64,000 bases of DNA from positions 283,935-347,934 of the forward strand of contig JASANG010003383.1 of the NCBI GenBank assembly GCA_030248215.1, given 5' to 3'. Shown one piece after another: positions 55,681 through 64,000 of the stretch. Source of the DNA: Enoplolaimus lenunculus. Its lineage: Eukaryota > Nematoda > Enoplea > Enoplida > Thoracostomopsidae. The notes beneath the pieces were generated by a model. The model ran no database searches, was not told the DNA's origin, and saw only the letters and a list, made by a program, of their open reading frames with translations. How positions within the stretch are numbered: the first letter of the stretch is position 1; each line of letters begins with the position of its first letter. The translations under genes were made by a program, and so were the position numbers.

Positions 55681-57708
55681 TATTGTTCTAAACTGCTATA
55701 TAAATAAACATCTGATGCACTTTTCTCTGGATGAATCTACTTATGGGCTGGAAATAATTTAAAGAAACAAACCGGCTTTATGGCTTCAGTTCCGGCTGTG
55801 ATTAAATTGCCACGTAGTTCACTACTTTTAATTAATACCTTTAGCCCTTGCTGTGCGTTTGAGAATATATTGGTTTTTTGCGGTTAAAAGAACCCAAGTG
55901 CAATATGTTTATACTGTTTTACGCTCTTTTACACATTCCCCCACAGTAAAAATTAAGGCATTTTTAGGAAATTGTTTTAGGAAGGCAAGTCTTTTAAGAA
56001 ACTTAAGCCTAAGGCTCAGGCGGCCCATCTAAAGATCATTCGCAGAACGCTTGCGTGCGGGACTGCAATAGAATAAGCTTAAGCTTTAGATTAATTTGTT
56101 GCTTAGACTTAGGTATAAGTTCATTTTTATGCATACACTTTAGGCTCAGGAATATGGATTTACTTGGTCCTGTTGTATCATTGGCTGGCGCATGATAAGC
56201 CTAAGCATAACCGTAAATGTAAAAGTAACTGCACAAGAGCTGACTTGAATACGGTGGAGACCAAATTTATAGGCAGTAATTCAAAATTTCTCCATCAAGT
56301 TCTTTCCCGCGTATATATACAGTTAATATTTGGTACAAAAAACAACACGTATATATGCGTTTCTACAGTTCGGAGCGTGTCACTGCAATTGCATGTATCG
56401 GCTGTACACAAATTGGACACACAAAATAATGATTTTCTCGGGTACGGTACTAAACGTCAATTTCGAATAGTGACTTATTGGTGACTGTAAACGCGGCCCA
56501 TGTATAGAACAGGGCCGGAACAGTAGTATAAGCATATTACTAAGCCTAAGTCTAAGCCTAAGCGTATGGATGAGCCTATTCCTAAGCCTAAGCCTAGGCC
56601 TAAGCCTAAGTCAAAGCCTAAGCCTAAGCAAAAAATTAGTCTAAAGCTTAAACTGACTCTATTATGGCACCTCCAGAAAACTATCCGGCCCTGTTCTATA
56701 CATGGGCCGTAAACGCCCACCCCCACCCGATAGTTTCTTGTTCAAATCTGAAGGTTCACCGAGTTACCGGATATACGGTTCCGTTTTCTGTAACAGACGG
56801 TTTCTGTTTCCGTTACAAAATACGTACTGAAAGTTTGATCGCTACTCAGTTGTAAAAATCACGTAATAAAGTTTATATAAATATACACCACTCATTTTTT
56901 AATTACAGAATACTTCTAGTTGTTCGATATGAAACGGCGTCAAATTTCGTCCAAACTTCTAAAAGCTAGGGGCATCCGCTATTTTCTCTTTGAAATTGTA
57001 AAAATTCCGGAACATTTGCATGCTTCATAAAAATCTTTCAAAGTTTTCTACTTCAGTATCCGTTATCTGCTCACTTTCACGTTATTTTAATCACTATCAA
57101 TTTTTGTGTTCATTGTTTTACTATCCGTTTACATCGTTTAAGACTGGGTCAAGGCCGTCGGCAGTCAGCTCACCTTGCTCGGTATTTGTTGGAAGATTTT
57201 TTAAATGAGGCATACGTAAGCTTCAGATGATTTATAAGTAGTGATGGGCATCGGATATTTTTTCATATCCGGATATCCGGCAATTCTTGCCGGATATTTA
57301 TCCGGATATCCGGATATCCAGATATCCGGATGTCCGTATATATCCGGATATCCGGAAATCCGAAACTCGATTTTGTGTTTTTTGTGTTTCCGAACCTCAA
57401 TTTTCGTTTCTTAAGCACTTGTTTTAACTTGTTGCTCTAAAGGAAGCACCCTGACCCTCAAGCAAATTGATATGAGCATAAAAGATACAATTCTAAAAAC
57501 GGTATTTATTAAGCCAGTACTGCAGTAACCTGAATAAGAGGGGTACCCATTTTGAGTCCCAATCAATTGGAGTCTGTATCCCTAATAAGAGTCCGTAAGC
57601 GCATAAAGTCCCTAAACCCTAATTAGAGTCCATAAATGTCAATTATTCCTAATTGTAGCGCATAAATGACTCCAGAACGAAATAAAAATGAGTTCAAAAC
57701 TTTGAAGC
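55444..57708 (+). repeat. Tandem duplication, unit 2 (2,265 bp)
   Basis: Second unit; it ends where the Tc1-like MITE at 57520 departs from the one at 55255 (GTACTTAAG against GTACTTAAA). Confidence 0.95.
56495..56708 (+). mobile_element. hAT-1 MITE, second copy made by the tandem duplication
   Basis: Identical to 54230-54443 including its target duplications, so it arose by segment duplication and not by transposition. Confidence 0.96.
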
Positions 57709-57989
57709 GTACTTAAGTTTTCAAGGTACGTTCCTATTAACAAGAGTGGATGTTATAAAGAGTGATCATCCACTCTTGCCAATAATAAATTTGCATTATG
57801 GCTAAAGCTTTTGATACAAGGCAAATAAACATTCAATTCAATGGTTAGTTACAATACCGGATATATGTGTAGCGAAGTGTGGCGGAGGACGGGATAAAAA
57901 TAAATAACAGTCCGTAACCGAATAATAGGGGGTACCCTCTGGAGAGGTCAAATAAATATCAGCCCCGCTTCTTATTCGGGTCACTACAG
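57520..57989 (-). mobile_element. Tc1/mariner-like MITE, copy 7 (downstream partner)
   Basis: Between TA dinucleotides; left CTGCAGTAACCTGAATAAG, right CTTATTCGGGTCACTACAG. It differs from the others by a GAGTGGATGTTATAAAGAGTG insert with an inverted partner (about 57742-57778). Confidence 0.9.
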
Positions 57990-58550
57990 TATTGTTATAA
58001 TTTGGCGATATTTGGCAAGGATAGCGCCAAAGAAACCTAAGGGGCCATACCCAACCCCCTTTGAAACCAGTTTTATTAAATGTCCGAGCATCAAAAAACC
58101 AGAACACGAAACTGATTGAGACGAAATACCAACGGATTGCATCCAAATATATATGATACATAATTAAAATGCTGAACAAATAGCTAATTTCCGGCAAACC
58201 AATATATGGTGATGTGAAACTTCAAAGTTTACGCATTCTTTGCGAGTTTCAATCAAGCATTTGAGATCGTTTCACTGGCAGACTGGGGAACGGGGCAATT
58301 AGAGTCTGGTAGTCTCAGGCGTATGTTTAGACTTACGCGTAGACTTAGTAGGCACGGCCGTATAATTAAAATTATCCAAACAATTAACGCAAATATTGAA
58401 AAACTCGAATATTGCTCCAACAAACTACAATTAACTAAAAATGACTAAATTCGCCTTATCTCTAATGAAATTGGCCAAATTTTAACCCACCAAGTCGTAT
58501 CCAATCCCCAATAGTAACTTGAATACAGAATTTTTTTCGTTAGTTCCAGG
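57990..58550. other. Interior of the 2.5-kb hAT element
   Basis: A 119-codon minus frame (57838-58197) crosses from the MITE into here and has no domain. TTAGAC/CGTAGAC words at 58318-58345 are hexamer scraps. Confidence 0.35.
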
Positions 58551-59613
58551 CAGGGTTGTTTTTTCCGGAAAACATTATTACCGGAAGAAATGAATTTTTT
58601 CCATTTTTTCCGGAAAAAAGTGGAAAAAATTCATTCTTTATCTGAGTGATCGGTTAGCACTCCCTTAACCGTCGTTTGCCAAAAAAACTTGCATTTGAAA
58701 GTTTTTGCATATTTGAGCTTCTGATGACATCCTGTACTCATTCCATGCCCAAATCTGAATTTTTGAAAAATTCGATTTTTAAGGCCACAAGTTCCCCCTG
58801 GGACCCAAAAATTTCTTGTCAATAAGTTGGATAAATTATATATCACTGACTCGTTTGGGAGACGTCTGATTGGAAAATATTTAACAATATTCGTCTTAGC
58901 TCCGCAACCTGTTTCAAATGGTATATAATTTGTATAATTTTTCGACAAAAATATTTTGAGTCTAGTGAAGGAATTTGGAACCTTAAGATTCGAATTTTTT
59001 AAAAATTTAAGTTTTGGCATGGAATAACCGGAGGAGGTCATCGGAACATCAGAAACTCATGAGTGGAGCGAGTTAAACAAGTCACTTTTTGTAAGTATAT
59101 ATTAAATCCCAATATACTTTTGGGTTATTTCTGACAGCGGAGCCTTTCAATTGCTGCAACCTCGCGAGCAAACCAAGGTTGAAGCTAGACGTATTATTGT
59201 GTTAAATCACACGGTAAAAGCAAGCTTTCAATTTTGAGCACCCTAACTTTAGAAGCCCCATTGGCGACGAAACCTGGTGAGTGAACCGAACAAGTTGCAT
59301 ATGTAGTTTTACATCGAATCTCGTGGCAAAGTTTCAATTCTGAAATTCATTTAGATATTTATGTGCTGCAATTTTCGTGTTTTTCGGACATGTGTCCTGG
59401 TGGACATATACAACTGGTCACTGTTAATGTGTTGCATGAAAATTAGTTGGATGTCACCTAAAACGTAATTTTATACCATACTTACAAACTATATTTAAGA
59501 ATCATTTAATATTTTTCCATTTTTTTCCATTTTTTCACCCCCCCTCAGAAAAAAATGAAAAAAAATGGAAAAAACCATTTTTACCGGTAATTGTTTTCCG
59601 GCCAACAACCCTG
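58551..59613. mobile_element. Element with CAGGGTTGTT / CCGGAAAACA inverted ends, 1,063 bp
   Basis: Left CAGGGTTGTTTTTTCCGG and AAAACATTATTACCGG; right TTTACCGGTAATTGTTTTCC then AACAACCCTG. TTTTTTCCATTTTTT blocks follow on both sides. The flanks GTTCCAGG and GCTCCGGC could be a decayed 8-bp duplication (hAT-like). A fold-back-related segment lies inside. Confidence 0.75.
58640..59045 (-). mobile_element. Fold-back repeat element, partial copy 3
   Basis: Shares CCGTCGTTTGCC, GCATATTTGAGCTTCTGATG and ATAACCGGAGGAGGTCATCG with the copies at 15.8 and 46.9 kb, with the arm order rearranged. The 136-codon minus-strand frame over it (58631-59041) is repeat-derived. Confidence 0.55.
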
Positions 59614-59783
59614 GCTCCGGCTACTTTGGTGGTGAAACCATGCAAATTATTCCAAAAAATTTTTAGACAACATTTCGGATATCCGGCGGATATTCGGATA
59701 TCCGGATACACGTTTCATTTCGGATACCTACATTCCAGATATTTTTCATATCCGGATATCCAATGTCCATCTATATTTATAAG

Positions 59784-59850
59784 CAAGTTCAAAATTTTCT
59801 AGAGAGAAGAGGAGGGCAAAACTTTTTCAGGAGCACTGCGTTCACCTTCC
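59784..59850 (+). mobile_element. hAT-2 MITE, right half
   Basis: CAAGTTCAAAATTTTCTAGA and AAAACTTTTTCAGGAGCAC continue the family core exactly where the left half (54886-54973) stops. Confidence 0.65.
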
Positions 59851-59929
59851 TTCCTCGGCCAATGACACACTAAAGGCCGTCCCATTTTCCCGGGACAGCA
59901 ATACGCGAGAAGTACGCACAACAAATATA

Positions 59930-60195
59930 ATTCGGACAGTTGGGACAGTGGGACAGTTGGGACCGTCGGGACTGAGGTGCAGTTGGTACAGTTGGACAGT
60001 TGGGACTGTTGGTATAGCGCGACAGTTGGGCAGCGGGACAGTTGGGACAGCGGAACAGTTGGGACAGCGGAACAGTTGGACAGTTGGAACAGTTGGGACA
60101 GCGGGATTGTTGGGACAGCGTGACAGTTGCGAAAGTTGGAACAGTTGGGACAGTTAGCGGGTCTGTTGGGACATTGGGACAGATTGGACAGCAAC
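59930..60195. repeat. GGGACAGTTG decamer minisatellite
   Basis: About 26 imperfect copies of a 10-base unit GGGACAGTTG with GGGACAGCGG variants, often as a 20-base dimer GTTGGGACAGCGGAACA. The open frames on both strands here are produced by the repeat. Confidence 0.9.
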
Positions 60196-60199
60196 GCAC

Positions 60200-61459
60200 A
60201 TCGACAACAGGAGACTGGAACAGTGGGTCAGCCGGGCTCCAGGGGGTAGCCGTCCCCGAAACCCCACACCAAGCAAGTGATTACTGGAACACTCAACCTG
60301 TTCAGCCTCAGCGTCCCTTGCAACTGGGGGTCAAAGGGTGCGGCAAAACCCACCCCCAAGAAAAGTAAAAACTGATCTTTCTACACCACATTCTCAGTAT
60401 ATATCATGCTGAGTTCACGTTATAAGTGAGGCAGCCTGGAACACGTTTTGTCCTTATTACAATAGCGAGTATCATTTTCTCTGCACGCAATCCGCTGTCA
60501 AATTAAATAAATTTATTCTCTGCTATCCTTATGTGACATTCACTGTTTGTACTAGAATATCATATGATATTCCGAATATTGTCCGGCGCAAGGTTGTGGT
60601 ACACTAGCCTGAATGTACTGTAGAACATCTCATGTGATACTATACATTAACGTTTGAAATATTTGTAATTAGGACTATAATATATATACATATATATATA
60701 TATACATATATATGTATATATACAGCCAAAACTTCCGCCATAAACAGAAATATAGAAGCTAATTCAGTATCCGAAATCAGTTTTAAAGCTATATTATTTG
60801 AGTTTTATTATATTATTCGTGAGCACTGCGAGAAGTTCGTGATTTTAGCTTTATGAAACCCCAAATCAGAACTAGTATTGTTCTATCCCGATGCAGCTTA
60901 TCGCTCTGATTCAGCAACGCGGCCGGATAAATGTTTAATGCCCCAACCCAATTTACTGTTATAACACCGATTATATGCAGTACAGGACAATACACGAAGA
61001 CAAATAATAGTTTTAAACCTTCTGCAATTCAATACCCTTTGCAATACAAGCATTTCAACTCAGATTTTAAATGAGAAGCTAAGTTTCTATCAAAAAATTT
61101 TCGATGACTGGATCTGTTTAGCGAAAAAATGGGAAATTACATTGATCAAAGTGTAACGAAATTATGACGTAGTCTGACAAGCGCTTAAAAAATTAGAGAA
61201 ATATCCAAATCAGAAAAATCGAAAATTCTAGAAAGCTAACAAACCGAATAATAATTAGTGGTGTCTTCCAGTTTTTTGTTACAGAAGAAGGTGTTTTGCG
61301 TATGGTTCATGTTTCACGTCTTAAAACCTTTGTCGGTTTAGAAGAGATACTAAGCTAGGGGAAAATATGCCATAAGAAGGGTTCGGTATTAAAATTATTA
61401 CGGGTAGAAGTTTCTCATTGTTCAACAGTCAAATGGTTGCTTTCTGGCGGATGGACGAA
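60200..61459. other. No gene seen
   Basis: 60403-60650 resembles the interior of the ATGCGGGG MITE at 23.8 kb (GGCAGCCTGGAACACGTTTTG, ATCATATGATATTC). The rest is AT-rich. Confidence 0.4.
60680..60725. repeat. TA/TACATA microsatellite
   Basis: An uninterrupted run of ATATATACATATATAT words; simple sequence. Confidence 0.9.
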
Positions 61460-62142
61460 ATTTCAGTAACCATAACGATCAGTAGACTTATTTATTTTGA
61501 TAACCTTTTCTTGGTGTTTGCAGTTTGTGTGCAAACAATCGTCGAATTTGCTGCCTGAAATTTTCTGGTGCTCAAAAATAATACTGTGTTCACCGCAAAC
61601 CAATTGTATAAATTCTTACTCTGTATTAGAACTATAGGCAACTTCTTCAGACAATAAATCGATCCGTTGCTATCAGGAAGATACCGATCCCAGCTGTCGA
61701 GTTCGAATCTGAACCTATTGTGTAAAATCAACGTTATTTGATGTATGCTGCAATATATCAATTGATTTGGTGAAGTTTTAATTATATTTTGAATGTGTTT
61801 ATCGACCAAGACTTGCAAGTTTTAAGTTGATTTACATTGAACGACTACGCATAAGTTAAGATTCATGGATCGTTCTGAACCAACGATCAGTGGACATGTT
61901 TATTTTGATAGTTTTCATGGTGTTTGCAATGTGTGTGCAAAAAATGAATGGTCATGTTCCTGCCTAAATTTTCAGGTGTTGAAAAATAAGAGTTTGTTCT
62001 CCGCAAACCGTATTCATACTTGCTCTGTAATAGAACTATAGGCAGCTTTTTCAAACAACAAATGGCTCCGTAAGGTTCAAGTTGATTTACATATGAACGA
62101 CGACGCGTAAGTTAAGATCTATGGACCGTACTGAACCAGAGT
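61460..62142. repeat. Diverged direct duplication
   Basis: 61460-61669 (TTATTTATTTTGATAACC ... GAACTATAGGCAACTTCTTC) recurs at 61880-62073 (TTTATTTTGATAGTTTTCATG ... GAACTATAGGCAGC). The block AGTTGATTTACATTGAACGAC at 61826 recurs at 62080. The copies differ at roughly one base in six by eye, with small indels. No function recognised. Confidence 0.8.
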
Positions 62143-63040
62143 TTGGTTCGGCTTCAGAATTATTGTTTGGTGATTTTGATCAATGAAAAACGTGAAGTTA
62201 TAATTGTTTGTTCTTAAGGCGTATATAATTTAGTAATGCAGGAGTCTGATTTAATCTTAAACGCGATGATGCATCGGAGACTACTCTCTGGGGTTTTCCA
62301 TTGGCTGCTGGACAGTGGGGACAGGCCCCCACAATATGGGAGAGAAGCTGGGGATGCGAAATGCGGAGTAAGACAGAAAAATACGTAAATTTTGGCCCTT
62401 AAAATCATTTTTTTTTTTTGCGTTTTGACCCTTTGTTATTTTTTAGATACGTCCATATCTGGCTCCGATATCCGGTATTAACCTACCCGTTATGTACTAG
62501 CCGGATATTTGCGATTCGATTGTAGGCATGGAACATAAAAAACTGCTTCTAAGAGGGATATATACACGTAATTGCATTTACTGAAAAATCAACTTTAAGT
62601 TTTCACATGTCTCGAAATTGAACGTCTTTCGTTTGTTCTTGGTAACTTCAGAAGCTGATACTGAGATTGGAGATTGACACTACACGAGTTTCAGGAATTT
62701 CCAAGACTTGAGACTAAGACTGAAACTCCCATTCCTGACAGTGAGTAATTTTCATATGCTGTACCTGCTAATTAATATTTCATCGCACGGGCACGCCCAA
62801 GTAGCAGCAAAGAAGAGTTGCCAGCCACCTGTACAAACAAGATACCTATACATATATTATATCTACACTCTTGTATATGTCGGGTTTTGGTCTAATTTTG
62901 CCATCCTATGGTTGGAATTGAACTTAAACTAAATTCCTGGTTGCTCTACACCAGTAAGGAACTGGGTCGAATAAAAATTAACTAGGTAAAAGTGCCCCTA
63001 GAAGGGACAGATTGTGATATGTTTCGCTTGAAGCATGTAA
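62143..63040. other. No gene seen
   Basis: TATCTGGCTCCGATATCCGG at 62455-62475 is a scrap of the TATCCGG hAT ends; otherwise unrecognised. Confidence 0.4.
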
Positions 63041-63356
63041 AAGAGTTTTAAACAAGGGTTAGTTAGACCATAGATCAGTAGGTAATGCTTATAATATTAG
63101 CTCCATAACTTCCATGAAAATAGTTGTCATCTATACCTTTGACGGCTGTCTTTCAGTGTTAACACGCTTGCGGTCAGTGAAACAAGAAACATATGGGCCC
63201 AACAAACTTTCATCTGTTAAGCTATAAACCGACACTATGGGTTTTCAAGGCGTTCTAAAGTACAACTCTCAACTTGCCTTTCGTATAACAGTCAGTTGCT
63301 TTCTAAAGTTATCTCAATTGAGCGCCTGCAGAACATGTTCTTTGAAATATTTTGCA
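63041..63356 (+). repeat. Left arm of a 316-bp near-perfect inverted repeat
   Basis: Reads AAGAGTTTTAAACAAGGGTT to TTTGAAATATTTTGCA. The right arm at 63685-64000 is its reverse complement, with one clear mismatch (T at about 63286 against the partner). The arms are separated by 328 bp and the palindrome may continue past the window edge. Confidence 0.95.
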
Positions 63357-63684
63357 TCACCTATCAGCATAATTTTAGCGTTTGCTGGGTTTTACAATGT
63401 TCAGTTTATAAGTCATCTATCTAGCATTCTTCATTGGAAGAGAATATTTTTTGAGTTTTAAAATATTTATGTTTCTAAAACTTGATTAGTAAATATTTCA
63501 ATATTGCAAGATTACAAATTGCGTCTATTGATTATCGAATAAAAAATGTCACGCATACGTGCTCGACGATTTTACCTATATTTACCATGACAATTTGATG
63601 ATGTGAAGTCGAGAAACTTTTCCAAATTGTGTTCTGTGCCGTGACATATTTAAGCTATTCATCTAGAAAATACCATTCAAACGT

Positions 63685-64000
63685 TGCAAAATATTTCAAA
63701 GAACATGTTCTGCAGGCGCTCAATTGAGATAACTTTAGAAAGCAACTGACTGTTCTACGAAAGGCAAGTTGAGAGTTGTACTTTAGAACGCCTTGAAAAC
63801 CCATAGTGTCGGTTTATAGCTTAACAGATGAAAGTTTGTTGGGCCCATATGTTTCTTGTTTCACTGACCGCAAGCGTGTTAACACTGAAAGACAGCCGTC
63901 AAAGGTATAGATGACAACTATTTTCATGGAAGTTATGGAGCTAATATTATAAGCATTACCTACTGATCTATGGTCTAACTAACCCTTGTTTAAAACTCTT
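63685..64000 (-). repeat. Right arm of the 316-bp inverted repeat (runs to window end)
   Basis: Reverse complement of 63041-63356. The 74-codon frame at 63237-63461 reads from the left arm into the spacer and has no support as a gene. Confidence 0.95.

Larger units (their letters stand above)
57239..59775 (+). mobile_element. hAT element with TATCCGG-rich ends, about 2.5 kb, non-autonomous
   Basis: Left end TAGTGATGGGCATCGGATA and right end TATCCAATGTCCATCTATA (inverted), with GATATCCGGATATCCGG-type subterminal palindromes. The 8-bp duplication TTTATAAG is seen at 57231-57238 and 59776-59783. TAGTGATGGGCA-type termini are common in hAT elements. It contains a Tc1-like MITE (57520-57989) and a further element (58551-59613). 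Its left end is also present at 54974 because of the tandem duplication. No transposase frame remains. Confidence 0.8.

Noticed and set aside
58631-59041. 136-codon minus-strand frame as a gene
   Set aside because: It coincides with fold-back repeat sequence also present at 15.8 and 46.9 kb.
59799-60368. Cys/Pro-rich and Gly/Gln-rich frames of 108-131 codons
   Set aside because: All are readings of the GGGACAGTTG minisatellite on both strands.

Overview
This is a stretch of invertebrate (metazoan) nuclear DNA. It is AT-rich and shows no bacterial gene layout, no rRNA and no convincing host gene. Two clues to the host are weak. The TTAGGC hexamer, which is the telomere repeat of nematodes, recurs throughout the window inside a transposon family. 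The one intact retroelement belongs to the CsRn1 branch of Ty3/gypsy, known from flatworms, insects and molluscs. I cannot name the species.

The centrepiece is a nearly complete LTR retrotransposon on the minus strand, 25817-31107, flanked by the 4-bp target duplication GGTA. Its 270-bp LTRs differ at one base. In transcription order it carries a tRNA-Trp-type primer site; a leader peptide ending in a 2A ribosome-skipping motif (GDIESNPGP); Gag with the CHCC zinc knuckle of the CsRn1 clade; a canonical -1 frameshift heptamer (GGGAAAC); and protease, reverse transcriptase, RNase H and DD35E integrase. A PWWP chromatin-reader domain is fused to the integrase C-terminus. One single-base break in the protease makes this copy probably non-autonomous. 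The combination of 2A leader and PWWP integrase is the most unusual system in the window.

Most of the rest is short non-autonomous DNA transposons. hAT-1 is about 200 bp, ends GGCCCATGTA, makes 8-bp target duplications and is filled with TTAGGC-like repeats. hAT-2 is about 160 bp with ends like CAGGCCCGTAGCC and 8-bp duplications. hAT-3 is up to 1.05 kb with ends CAGGGCCGGATT and 8-bp duplications. A Tc1/mariner-like MITE has ends CTGTAGTGACCCGAATAAG and TA duplications. An AACTCAG-rich MITE has ends CACTGTAAATT. A CpG-rich Harbinger-like MITE has ends GGGTTGCGCTATA and TWA duplications. There is also a fold-back family of about 450-560 bp.

Layout. 1-8.9 kb: scattered MITEs. 8.9-9.8 kb: a dimeric tandem array built from a tRNA-derived SINE. 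10-25 kb: MITEs of all families. 25.8-31.1 kb: the retrotransposon. 31-51 kb: MITEs, a CGACAAC minisatellite and an isolated SINE. 51.6-59.9 kb: nested insertions plus a 2,265-bp tandem duplication made by recombination between two MITE copies. 59.9-60.2 kb: a GGGACAGTTG minisatellite. 61.4-62.1 kb: a diverged duplication. 63.0-64.0 kb: a 316-bp inverted repeat running to the window edge.

The open frames of 60-136 codons elsewhere look like chance frames or lie within repeats. Two or three are listed as weak candidates only.
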